35,912 bases of DNA from Bacteroidales bacterium (lineage in GTDB: Bacteria; Bacteroidota; Bacteroidia; Bacteroidales; UBA932), in the NCBI GenBank assembly GCA_016287075.1, contig JAEEVC010000027.1, positions 1-35,912 of the forward strand, read 5' to 3'. Below the pieces are notes generated by a model. The model saw only the letters and a list, made by a program, of their open reading frames with translations, made no database searches and was not told where the DNA came from. Position numbers and translations under genes: made by a program. Every line of letters begins with the position of its first letter. Positions within the stretch are counted from its first letter, which is position 1. Of this stretch, positions 25,401-32,747 are shown one piece after another.

Positions 25401-25720
25401 CGAACATCGCCGAAATGGCCAGCATGGCCAATGCCGCCGGCATCAAGGTCGTCCTCTGCTCCGTCACGCCGAACAACGACACCTATTCCCGGCTGAGCCC
25501 CAAGAACAAGGGCCCGCACATCATCGAACTGAACGGCATGATCCAGGACTGCGTGACGGCAGGCGGCTACACCTACTGCGACTATTGGACCTCCCTGGTG
25601 GCCGCCGACGGCCTCTCCCTGAAGGAGGAATACCGCCTCTACGACAATCTCCACCCCGGCCCCGTCGCCTACACGGTGATGGAAGGCATCATCAAACCCA
25701 TCATTGACAGCTTGTTATAG
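22469..25720 (+). CDS. Lipoprotein: fimbrillin-like N-region, GLUG repeats, SGNH/GDSL hydrolase domain
   Basis: 1083 residues from ATG at 22469, preceded by AAAGGA; earlier in-frame ATGs lie in the tiny ORF. Signal MKPLYISLTALLFLASC, lipidated at Cys17. Residues about 30-265 are homologous to the preceding gene's N-region (VAFTPDGDKLSLSWEEGDCI, AEFTGPAMEGTSFDILCPGT). The GLUG scaffold starts at about 271 (GDGSAENPYLIANGRQLDNM) with many V-G-G-F-x-G units (VGGFAGWACGSAAFKDC, CGGFVGFVQNGDIQHC) and closes with a cap at about 850-868 (ATVWDLGGDLPLLLS). Residues about 875-1083 are an SGNH hydrolase: block I IFVGDSITWQ, block III GGTND at about 961, block V DNLHPG near 1060. It probably removes ester groups from a glycan; substrate unknown. 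Confidence 0.9.
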   Translation: MKPLYISLTALLFLASCTREVPVDTQPVQQGDMVTIRVCMPEETPSRVAFTPDGDKLSLSWEEGDCIRVIAGSSSSVFNISRILSAHEAEFTGPAMEGTSFDILCPGTYTSVAEAEADTESPAQDGNGSAAHLRFKALLSGVDTYTDIAFDPSWAQTHGGNFKQGAAVKLQASLPAGVTTLKKASICLGDTYYNLPLEHVDVSAAGQVLTAYMMLPWEDIPLADGSKLPVYATDAANDVYSATLTIAGDKTVKGGRMNSFTNVNLSLADFVAGDGSAENPYLIANGRQLDNMHKTGVLESGKVKYFKLIDDIDASVISNWTPLNTGGTFDKGIDLDGDGHTIKGLTSSGVSYASFAGVLYGSISNVTFSEATINATSKAGVIAGFLGTTQNDYSRVATCTNVTVTGSTVTSTAACGGFAGHVRGKGAVTGCKVVNTTVNGTNHLGGFAAIADITGIDKYEVPAIFTSCEVDGVTLNQNQAAANANLYTGGFIGESYQAHSFINCAVKGTRITATQAAINNIGGFVGYTGYAGANFIRCEVDDATTITAKGGYTGGFVGYATVSDTYSTCSTSATVTVEASSVGGFAGWACGSAAFKDCAATGNVTGQRFTAGFAGVAENASFTDCRYITGTVTANTTNTNSRVGGFVGSCLGGVSFQGCFVLEATVSAAGAGRVGGFCGQLGNSSAGGNNVTTNQCHVGNTDVTGAINTGGFTGVQYDNTTHCYVSGGSVTAKGNNCGGFVGFVQNGDIQHCYTTAAVSGGSYSPVGGFIGIAYSSHVSYCYAAGSLSGSGANTGSFVGQCALQGGNVATISECIGWHASLPFCASNTVGASITNVYSGNAGTVSAQAVSQSWPATVWDLGGDLPLLLSVPTCIPAIFVGDSITWQWARNETSFAESNLKIPFDSSYMTRNGSNVVVPFHPGFFSGNGYIDKGISGQNTTQMLSRFQKDVVNLKPKVVVIMGGTNDLAQGVAKTDIVANIAEMASMANAAGIKVVLCSVTPNNDTYSRLSPKNKGPHIIELNGMIQDCVTAGGYTYCDYWTSLVAADGLSLKEEYRLYDNLHPGPVAYTVMEGIIKPIIDSLL

Positions 25721-25741
25721 CAACCATCAATACACACTGAA

Positions 25742-25894
25742 ATGAACACCCGTATACTCGCCCGCAGGACGTACGAGGCTCCCGATACGTCCGTGGATTG
25801 GATCGAACTGGAGCAGACCATCCTGAGCGATGTCCGGCCAAGGCAGCTGCAGGATATGGAATGGAATGAACTTTACGAAGATGAAGAGTTTTAA
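25742..25894 (+). CDS. Tiny ORF B (50 aa) of the Y-x-x-P...E small-protein family
   Basis: ATG 25742 to TAA 25892-25894, 21 nt after the SGNH lipoprotein stop and 16 nt before the next lipoprotein start. The product begins MNTRILARRT, continues with YEAPDTSVDWIELEQTILS and ends WNELYEDEEF, very acidic. It has no signal peptide. Core positions Y1, P4, E14 and L18 match tiny ORF A. The AAGGAGG for the following gene lies just after its stop, so translation of the two is probably coupled. Function unknown. Confidence 0.72.
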   Translation: MNTRILARRTYEAPDTSVDWIELEQTILSDVRPRQLQDMEWNELYEDEEF

Positions 25895-25910
25895 AAAGGA
25901 GGAAAGCCGT

Positions 25911-28900
25911 ATGAAAAAGATTATGAAATATACCCTTGTCCTTCTTGCCGGACTTTCCATCTCCCTTTCTTGTTCCAAGATCGATGAGAAGAACGACGTG
26001 ATGAATCCGCACGGTGAGGATGTGGCGACATCTGTCGAAGGCAAGCAAATCACCATCTGCGCCAAACTTCCTGACGCCGTTACCCGGGTCGAGTATGCCC
26101 TGGACGAGACGGGTAGCAAACCTAAACTGACGTTGACTTGGGAGAGCGACGACGTGCTTGTTGTCAGCAACGCTTCCGGTTCCGTGGAATTAGGGAATCC
26201 CACCATCGACGAAACTGGAAAAACCGCCACGTTCACCGGTGTGCTGCCCGAAGGCGGAGCGCCGTACAAGGTCAGTGTCAAGCATGCCGGTTCGAACATG
26301 GGCGACACGCAAACGCAGGCTTCTGACGGCGATCTTACGCATCTTGAATATGCGGCAATGGCGGAAAATGTGACGGAGGAGGATTTTGATGACCTGGTTC
26401 TTTCCCAGACCACCGGTGTCCTCGGCCTGATCGCCAAGATTCCTACGGATGTTTCCGCAAACGTCAAAGCCGTCGTTTTCCAGACGGAAAACAACCTCTT
26501 CAACGGCAGCAACAAGCTGACGGTCAAACTCACCAACGCGGGCGCGGGGACAGACAACATCCTCTATGTCTATGCCAACATCGCGGCCGAGGCCATCCCC
26601 GCGGGCACGGAAATGTTCATCCGGTTCAAGGTCGGGGACGGTGATTATGATTACTATACCCGTTATCAAAAGTTCGATGCCGCGGTGTCCCTGAACAACG
26701 GCGCCCTCAACGGCCTCAAACTCAACTGTTCACATATCGACAGATACGCGGGGAAGGATGATGACGGCACCTCGGCCGCCCCGTATCTGATTGCGGATAA
26801 GTATCAGATGGATGCGATGCACCAGTTGATGGTGAGAGGAGAGAAGAAGTATTTTAAACTCATTGACAATGTCGACATGACGGGCATTGTCTGGTTCCCC
26901 CTGAACAATGGTTATCCGGAGTCTGGCGGCACGAAGTTTACCGGGAACGTTTATGACAAGCAGTTGGATTTCGATGGTAACAATCACGAAATCAGCAATA
27001 TAACTACCACCTCTAATCCTACTACTTCAGACGAATATGCTTCAGTCTTTGGCGTTTTGATGGGCAATGTTTATGACTTGACAATTGACCACGCCACCAT
27101 TTACCCAAAGGGAAAAAGCGGAATCCTTGCAGGTTATGTGGGAACTGCGACCTACGGTCCAAACCATTGCGAAGTGAGGAATGTCTTGATTAAGAATTCC
27201 AAACTTGAAAATGGAGGGGATTTTTGCGGAACGCTCGCTGGTCAGTCTGCGAAAAACGGGAATGTTTTCTCTAATATCACCATCAGCGATTGCTCGGTTT
27301 CCACGGTAGGATACGCTGCTGGTTTTTTGGCGTATTTCGCCAACACAGCAAACGTAAGCGACATTATTGTTTCCAACACGGACATTACCAGTTCAGGAGA
27401 TAGTAATGCCTCTGCTATCCCCAACGATGGTATTGCCGGCGGTATTGCCGCAAGAGTGAACGCCGCCGTTGATTTTGACCGCTGCTCCTATAGTAATGGA
27501 ACGATTCTCGGACCAACACTTCATGACAATGACAAAAGCAAATTGAATAGATTCATAGGGGGGCTTGTCGGCCGTGTCGATAATAAGGCTGCGTCCTTTG
27601 ACGATTGTCATGTCAATAATTTGACCATAGGCCTTTTAGATGCTCCAGCGAACAACAATTCCCGTTATGTTGGAGGTGCATTCGGCTATCTTGGGTCAGC
27701 TGCCACTGTTGGTAATACGACCGGCTGCACTGTAGAAGGCTTGGCCACGAACAATAATGTACGCAACTATGTCGGCGGTTTCGTGAGTTTCCTCGACGGC
27801 GCGACCGTTAAGAATAGTACGGCGACCAGTGAGTCGGCCATCGGCAATAACCAGTATTCCGGTGCAGTTGGCGGTTTTGTCGGCTATTGCGTCGGAGGCA
27901 CCCTTTACAACGACAGCGCATCCGTGGACATAACCGGCGCTGGCAATCCTGGCGGTTTCGTGGGCTGGATTGAAACGACGGCGGCTTCTATTGAAAAGTG
28001 CAGTGCAAGCGGAAGCGTCGCTGCGGGCGCGAACAATGCCGGCGGTTTCTGCGGAATCGATAAGATTGGTGCCACATTTACCGAGTGCTCTTCTTCTGGT
28101 CCGGTTACGAGTACAGCCGGCTATGTCGGCGGTCTGATTGGTTATATCAATGCGGATGGCGCCACCATTAAGAATTGCTTTTCGACATCAACCGTTACAG
28201 CCTCCGGAAATTATGTTGGAGGTCTTGTCGGTGTGGCCGAATCTGACACCATTGAAGAAAGCTATTATGATGGCACGGTCACAGGAAATAGCCGCGTAGG
28301 CGGAATCCTCGGTATCGGTCTCAAGGATGATGCGACAATCATCAAGAATTGCTACTCTCGCGGCAAAGTTGTCGGTAGTGCCACCGAACAGCGTTATGGC
28401 GGTATTGTCGGCGACCTCGGCAAGGGAGGTGTCGTGGAGAATTGCTGGTCTGACGCCGAGGTTACCGGTGGCCGCGTTCTCGGTGGTATCGTAGGCCTTG
28501 CATGTTATCAGACCTGGGGAGACCAGACGGTTGCAAATAATACGATTACTGGTTGCATTGCATGGAATCCCAAGGTCATAGCAGCCCAGGCGGGTAACTA
28601 CGGATCCTCTGGCGCGGTCATCGGCCATACCTCCTTTAAGAATGTATTCGGCAACGGCTATCGCCGTCCGGATATGCAGTATAAGAACTCCTATAGTTGC
28701 TCGGGTGGTGAATGGAATACTACCATGGTGGACCAGCCGAATTGCGATGGCACTAATTGGGCGAAGGGGACTACGCCGGGAACCAAAGCAGGATATACTT
28801 ATCAGCAACCTTATTACGGGACAGCCGCCGCATCGACCGCCACGGTTTCCAGCATCGCCCAGAGCCTCGGCTGGTCGGGCGATGTCTGGGACTTCAGCGG

Positions 28901-28934
28901 CGCCCTGCCGCAGCTGACGTGGGCCATGGAATAA
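25911..28934 (+). CDS. Lipoprotein: fimbrillin-like N-region and GLUG repeats, no C-terminal enzyme
   Basis: 1007 residues from ATG at 25911, 8 nt after AAGGAGG. Signal MKKIMKYTLVLLAGLSISLSC, lipidated at about Cys21. N-region (about 40-275) is related to the two genes upstream (LTLTWESDDVLVVSNASGSV, TATFTGVLPEGGAPYKVSV). The GLUG scaffold starts at about 285 (APYLIADKYQMDAMH) with units such as VGGLVGVAESDTIEESYYDG and AGGFCGIDKIGATFTEC, and ends at the same type of cap, IAQSLGWSGDVWDFSGALPQ, at about residue 985, followed by only a few residues. So the scaffold is complete but the catalytic domain of its neighbours is absent. The repeat part is clearly AT-richer than the neighbours (24 G/C in 27001-27060, against 40 in 24241-24300), hinting at a different origin. 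Confidence 0.87.
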   Translation: MKKIMKYTLVLLAGLSISLSCSKIDEKNDVMNPHGEDVATSVEGKQITICAKLPDAVTRVEYALDETGSKPKLTLTWESDDVLVVSNASGSVELGNPTIDETGKTATFTGVLPEGGAPYKVSVKHAGSNMGDTQTQASDGDLTHLEYAAMAENVTEEDFDDLVLSQTTGVLGLIAKIPTDVSANVKAVVFQTENNLFNGSNKLTVKLTNAGAGTDNILYVYANIAAEAIPAGTEMFIRFKVGDGDYDYYTRYQKFDAAVSLNNGALNGLKLNCSHIDRYAGKDDDGTSAAPYLIADKYQMDAMHQLMVRGEKKYFKLIDNVDMTGIVWFPLNNGYPESGGTKFTGNVYDKQLDFDGNNHEISNITTTSNPTTSDEYASVFGVLMGNVYDLTIDHATIYPKGKSGILAGYVGTATYGPNHCEVRNVLIKNSKLENGGDFCGTLAGQSAKNGNVFSNITISDCSVSTVGYAAGFLAYFANTANVSDIIVSNTDITSSGDSNASAIPNDGIAGGIAARVNAAVDFDRCSYSNGTILGPTLHDNDKSKLNRFIGGLVGRVDNKAASFDDCHVNNLTIGLLDAPANNNSRYVGGAFGYLGSAATVGNTTGCTVEGLATNNNVRNYVGGFVSFLDGATVKNSTATSESAIGNNQYSGAVGGFVGYCVGGTLYNDSASVDITGAGNPGGFVGWIETTAASIEKCSASGSVAAGANNAGGFCGIDKIGATFTECSSSGPVTSTAGYVGGLIGYINADGATIKNCFSTSTVTASGNYVGGLVGVAESDTIEESYYDGTVTGNSRVGGILGIGLKDDATIIKNCYSRGKVVGSATEQRYGGIVGDLGKGGVVENCWSDAEVTGGRVLGGIVGLACYQTWGDQTVANNTITGCIAWNPKVIAAQAGNYGSSGAVIGHTSFKNVFGNGYRRPDMQYKNSYSCSGGEWNTTMVDQPNCDGTNWAKGTTPGTKAGYTYQQPYYGTAAASTATVSSIAQSLGWSGDVWDFSGALPQLTWAME

Positions 28935-29012
28935 GTCCGGCGACAAAGACCAATCCAGCGCCGTGCCAGCAACATTCAAATTGCAAAGCGCTGATTTATA
29001 GTTATTTAAACA

Positions 29013-29044
29013 AAATCGCTCCCCCGATATCAGGGGAGCGATTT
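29013..29044. terminator. Bidirectional intrinsic terminator
   Basis: AAATCGCTCCCC (29013-29024), loop CGATATCA, GGGGAGCGATTT (29033-29044): 12-bp perfect stem with A-tract before and T-run after. It ends the plus-strand operon finishing at 28934 and could also end the minus-strand gene finishing at 29226. Confidence 0.9.
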
Positions 29045-29225
29045 CTTATAAAACGCTGCTGGTTAGCTACTTCCGATTTGAATGTTCCAGCGGGCGTTTA
29101 CAGCGGCAACGACAGCGGCGGCAGCGGAGCGGAGAAAGCAGATCGGTGAAAGCGGAAGGACAGCGTCGGAGCGGAACGGCTGTCTATGCTGTACCGAGGC
29201 GCCTCCAATCGTCCTGCAACGCGGG

Positions 29226-31934
29226 TTACTCCGCGGCGGGCCGGATGGAGAAAGCATGGCCGCGGAAGCCGCTGTTGAGCGGATCCGTACCATTGCGGTT
29301 CAACTGCAGGCTGCGGGCGCCCTTACCGTCGGTGGGCGTGGCGGTCCAGTAGTAGCCCGTGTTGGTCACGAGACGGATTCCCAGCCCGTCGCTGAGCTGA
29401 TAGCCGTTGGCCGGGAAAAATAAGGTTGCGCCGCTCATGGACGTTCCTGCGGAAACATAGAACGAATAACCGTAGTCCGATGTAAATGTAGCGGTATTGG
29501 ATGCACGGACCTGATTCAAGGCGGTGTTTTTGCTTCCGGTGGTGGTGAAGCCCGTAAAAGCATTCCGGTTGGGAACGGTGAAACCGACCGGGCAGGGATC
29601 ATAGACCGTCTTGACCACCTTGACATCCGCATCATTGATGGTCGCATCTCCCGGCTCCCGGATGCCGTTGACATTCCAGAGATTGAAGTAGTGTTCCGTG
29701 GACCAGTCGCCGGGGCCATTGTCCCGGTATGCCACACGATAGAACCGATTGGGGTGCTGGATGGAATACGGCACCGAAACCGGCTCGTTATAGGTCGGAT
29801 GGTTGATAAACAGGTAAGCGCCGCCGGCAGGATACTGCTCCATGCGCGGGGTCAGTTTGTCGCTGTACTGGTCGGAGATGGAGCCGTCCGATTCGAGCAT
29901 GGGATCCTTGCGGCCCCACTGGTAGGTGGGGGCCGTACCATAACTGACGCGGCCGCTCCGGCCTTCCTGGGAGATAGTCATCTCCACCGTTTCGCCGGAA
30001 CTGTTCTGGGTCAGGCGCATCACGGCGGAACGCGGCGCGGCATTGTATGTCTCCGCATCCAGCCAGCCGAGGTTCATCTTCATCATCCGGTTGGGGCGGG
30101 TCGCATCGGCGTCCCTGCGGGAATAGACATTCACCGTCTGGAGTTCAGAGGTCCGGTCAGTCACCCAGATGTGCCAGCTCCAGACCACCGTGCTCCCCTG
30201 GAAGGCACCGAGCAGCGCATTGCCCTGCTTGATGGTCTCCGGGGCCACGTAGAAATAGAGGTAGGAAGCATCCGCAGAGACCGTGGAAAGGAGGTCCTTA
30301 CCGTCCTGCCAGAGGATTTCGGCCTTGCTGATGGTGATTCCGTTGTTCCTGATCCACGGATCGGTTATCCCATTGCCGTCGTGCCGGAGGAAGCGCGGGA
30401 GGATATTGGCGCCGCTCCGGTTGTTGGCATAGGAGAGGACATTCTTGCCGTCGGAGAATATCACTTCATCAAGCGCATTGCCATAGACCGCGGGAATCTT
30501 GTACCAGCCTGGGGCGCTGACCACATAGCAGTTGGCCGAACGGCGCTTGTCGGCGCTGTTGGCATTGCCATAGACATCCCGCGTGGAGAGGTCGATGGCC
30601 GCATCCTTCGAGTTGTTGGTACCGACCGTGGCCGTACCCTGCCAAACCTTGCTCGAAACGAGCTCATTGACGGCGGCCGTTACGGTAAAGCTCTCTCCGG
30701 CCGTCGAACCGTCGGGGTCGGAAACGGGACAGGCAGTGATCCAGGAAGGCAGTTCATCCGACCAGTTGGTACCGCCGTCGGTCGAGAAGGCAGCAGTCCA
30801 GCCGATTCCGGTGTTGGCACCGGCCTTGGACCGATAACTGACCACCTGGAAGCCGGTGCTTCCGCCCGTTGCCCCCAGCGTGGCGGGAGTCGTCACACTG
30901 AAGTGATAGGTACCGATATCGCTCGGGACACCGACATTGTTCAGGTAGAGCTTGCGGCAGTCCGTCAGCGTGAGCCAGTCGGTCGCATCCCGCAGCTCGA
31001 GCCGGCGGGTCAAGCCTCCGGAGAAGCCCAGCGTGAGGGTAATCTTCTTCTGCTCGACCGGAAGGGCGAACAAAGTGATTTTCAGCGGCTGGGAAGAGAG
31101 GGTCACCCCTTCACCAAGGGAAACGGAAACGGAGTTCCCTGCTCCCTCCGCGACGGAAACCGCCTCCAGGCCATCCTCCGAAAGGGTCGCAGTGAAAGAG
31201 CCGGACATCTTGCTTTCGGCAGACGACAGGGTCACCGAGGTCAGCCGGGCGGTCAGCGGATCGGCGGACAAGGCGACCAGATTCAACTCGACGGCCGTCA
31301 TCAGCGGCTTGAAGCCCAGTTTGACTTCGCCGGGGACCTGCGGTTCAACCTTCGCCACAGCGTACATGTAGGCATAGTTCATATCCGGCTTGTACTCCCG
31401 CTTCGCCGCATTCCAGACCACCGGCTGCTCGGCGGGAATCGACCCGCTGATTGTCGCTTTATTATTGGAAGCGCCTGATATCGAGGCAGATGCAGCCGTC
31501 GAACCCATTGACGGAGCCGGGTAAAGAGCATAGAAGTAATGCACATCGGAGGGATCGCCCCAGACCAGGCCGTTGGCCGTACCGACCTCCACGACGGGAG
31601 CAAGCGTGGCTTTGCTGTTCCGCTCGCCGGTCGTATTCGTCGCAGCCGTGATCTGGTAATCCGCCCAGTGCTGGTCCTTGTAGCGATGGGTCGCCTGCCC
31701 ACTGTACACCCGGATCCGGTCCTCGTTCGGCACCCAGTTGATCCGCTCGTACTTCGGGCTGGTCCCAACGAGGTCGCCGCTGTATTCCGTACGTGTCTCC
31801 AAGCCGTTTTCATAACCGGTCGATGCGCCGAAGACAATCTCGTCACCGGCTCCATGGACCAGGTTTTCACGGGTACATGCAACCAGCGCCGCCAGCGCCA
31901 TCAGGCCGCAAAACAGTTTATTCATCGTCTGCAT
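29226..31934 (-). CDS. Fimbrillin-like lipoprotein with FISUMP-like C-terminal domain
   Basis: 902 residues from ATG at 31934, 4 nt after tiny ORF C and behind GGGGAGAG; the ATG at 31925 (MNKLFCGLMALAALVAC) is an alternative. It is a lipoprotein by its lipobox LVAC. Residues about 30-340 are fimbrillin/Mfa-like (TRTEYSGD, ERINWVPNEDRIRVYSG, YAYMYAVAKVEPQVPGEVKL, SLGEGVTLSSQPLKITLFAL). A middle part has SANCYVVSAPGWYKIPAVYG. The C-terminal 200 residues carry YQWGRKDP, YDPCPVGFTVPNRNAFTGF and a closing GHAFSIRPAAE, as in the FISUMP (Fibrobacter succinogenes major paralogous) domain. Probably a surface adhesin or fimbria-associated protein. Paralogue of the gene at 32748, which is head to head with it. 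Confidence 0.88.
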   Translation of the reverse strand: MQTMNKLFCGLMALAALVACTRENLVHGAGDEIVFGASTGYENGLETRTEYSGDLVGTSPKYERINWVPNEDRIRVYSGQATHRYKDQHWADYQITAATNTTGERNSKATLAPVVEVGTANGLVWGDPSDVHYFYALYPAPSMGSTAASASISGASNNKATISGSIPAEQPVVWNAAKREYKPDMNYAYMYAVAKVEPQVPGEVKLGFKPLMTAVELNLVALSADPLTARLTSVTLSSAESKMSGSFTATLSEDGLEAVSVAEGAGNSVSVSLGEGVTLSSQPLKITLFALPVEQKKITLTLGFSGGLTRRLELRDATDWLTLTDCRKLYLNNVGVPSDIGTYHFSVTTPATLGATGGSTGFQVVSYRSKAGANTGIGWTAAFSTDGGTNWSDELPSWITACPVSDPDGSTAGESFTVTAAVNELVSSKVWQGTATVGTNNSKDAAIDLSTRDVYGNANSADKRRSANCYVVSAPGWYKIPAVYGNALDEVIFSDGKNVLSYANNRSGANILPRFLRHDGNGITDPWIRNNGITISKAEILWQDGKDLLSTVSADASYLYFYVAPETIKQGNALLGAFQGSTVVWSWHIWVTDRTSELQTVNVYSRRDADATRPNRMMKMNLGWLDAETYNAAPRSAVMRLTQNSSGETVEMTISQEGRSGRVSYGTAPTYQWGRKDPMLESDGSISDQYSDKLTPRMEQYPAGGAYLFINHPTYNEPVSVPYSIQHPNRFYRVAYRDNGPGDWSTEHYFNLWNVNGIREPGDATINDADVKVVKTVYDPCPVGFTVPNRNAFTGFTTTGSKNTALNQVRASNTATFTSDYGYSFYVSAGTSMSGATLFFPANGYQLSDGLGIRLVTNTGYYWTATPTDGKGARSLQLNRNGTDPLNSGFRGHAFSIRPAAE

Positions 31935-31938
31935 GATA

Positions 31939-32121
31939 CTACTCTCCCCATTCATGGTTAAACGTCGTCGAGGTGCCATAATCATAGACACCACCCACTT
32001 CCTGACCGGTCGACTCCACCGTCATGGAGTCCACAACCGAGCCCGTAAGGAATCCGCGCTCCAGGCAAACATTTGCCGTCTGCATAACGCGGGGCGCTGC
32101 ATATCCTCTGTCCATGCGCAT
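31939..32121 (-). CDS. Tiny ORF C (60 aa) of the Y-x-x-P...E small-protein family
   Basis: Read from ATG at 32121 (or 32115, giving MDRGYAAP) to TAG at 31941-31939. The core is YAAPRVMQTANVCLERGFL, followed by TGSVVDSMTV, and the C-terminus is STTFNHEWGE. Tiny ORF D, across the divergent promoter region, has the same core spacing (Y1, P4, E15) and the same ending FNHxWGE. It has no signal peptide or membrane segment. It ends 4 nt before the start of the fimbrillin-like gene. Promoter box at 32215-32222. Function unknown. Confidence 0.78.
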   Translation of the reverse strand: MRMDRGYAAPRVMQTANVCLERGFLTGSVVDSMTVESTGQEVGGVYDYGTSTTFNHEWGE

Positions 32122-32214
32122 AATAATTGATTATCAATAAAAACACGAACACACTACCTTCCGGAAAACGGCCCACGACGCACCGAGATACCGTTATTTT
32201 GCCGGAAAAACGTG

Positions 32215-32222
32215 CAAAATTA
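32215..32222 (-). promoter_or_regulatory. Promoter of tiny ORF C and the 31934 lipoprotein
   Basis: Minus strand TAATTTTG with TTG at 32245-32243, spacing 20 nt; the leader before the ATG at 32121 is about 90 nt. It shares the string TAATTTTGCA with the promoter of the divergent module. Confidence 0.75.
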
Positions 32223-32318
32223 CAAAAAACTCCCGCTAATTCCAATAAATGATTCCCGAAAGAAAAGGAAAAGCGCAAAGGGTTTGCAGGACATATCAGC
32301 ATACCCCGGTAGTCCTTC

Positions 32319-32471
32319 ATGATGTGCGGACGCGGAGCGGAGAAAGTTCGCCCGGCATACGACATAAACAGGCGCGAGGCTGTCGTCGGGATTGCCGCGC
32401 TCAATCTGGCGATGGATGCGGGAGGCAACATAGATGAAAAGGCGGTTTTTTTGCACTTAAACACAGAATAA
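32319..32471 (+). other. Possible 50-aa remnant ORF in the divergent spacer
   Basis: ATG at 32319 to TAA at 32469-32471 reads MMCGRGAEKVRPAYDINRR and then EAVVGIAALNLAMDAGGNID, which looks protein-like (helix followed by a G-G-N-I-D turn). There is no promoter in front, and its 3' half contains the upstream promoter element of tiny ORF D. Best seen as a possible remnant of a lost gene; not claimed as a functional CDS. Confidence 0.25.
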
Positions 32472-32474
32472 TAT

Positions 32475-32482
32475 TAATTTTG
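32475..32482 (+). promoter_or_regulatory. Promoter of tiny ORF D and the 32748 lipoprotein
   Basis: TAATTTTG with TTTG at 32450-32453, spacing 21 nt, and a leader of about 40 nt before the ATG at 32529. Confidence 0.78.
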
Positions 32483-32528
32483 CAACTTGAACTCTTTTTA
32501 TATCAATCTATTATATCACGCAGCCATA

Positions 32529-32732
32529 ATGAACTTAACAAAGAAAACGGAGTACGCCTCCCCAGCGGTCCTCCAGACGGTCTTCATCCAGCTGGAGACC
32601 GCATTGATGGATATCGTCGCGAGCCCGGTCCATGAGCCGGTCATCATGTCCACGGGACAATTGACAGACGATTTTTATGAAGACGCCTCCCTCAACGGAG
32701 GTTCGACATTCAATCATACCTGGGGAGAATAA
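32529..32732 (+). CDS. Tiny ORF D (67 aa) of the Y-x-x-P...E small-protein family
   Basis: ATG 32529 to TAA 32730-32732, first gene behind a good promoter. The product starts MNLTKKTE, has the core YASPAVLQTVFIQLETALM, a middle part HEPVIMSTGQLTDDFYEDAS, and ends STFNHTWGE. Core and ending match tiny ORF C (YAAP..., FNHEWGE). No signal peptide. Its stop is directly followed by AAGGAGG, the ribosome site of the next gene 15 nt on, so the pair is probably coupled. Being the promoter-proximal ORF, it would be the most highly exposed part of the message to translation. Function unknown. Confidence 0.8.
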   Translation: MNLTKKTEYASPAVLQTVFIQLETALMDIVASPVHEPVIMSTGQLTDDFYEDASLNGGSTFNHTWGE

Positions 32733-32747
32733 TAAGGAGGTTTTACC

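Noticed and set aside
28935..29225. Possible gene between the convergent operons.
   Set aside because: Apart from the terminator at 29013-29044 only low-complexity GCGGC/GGAG-rich sequence is seen, with no start site or protein-like frame.
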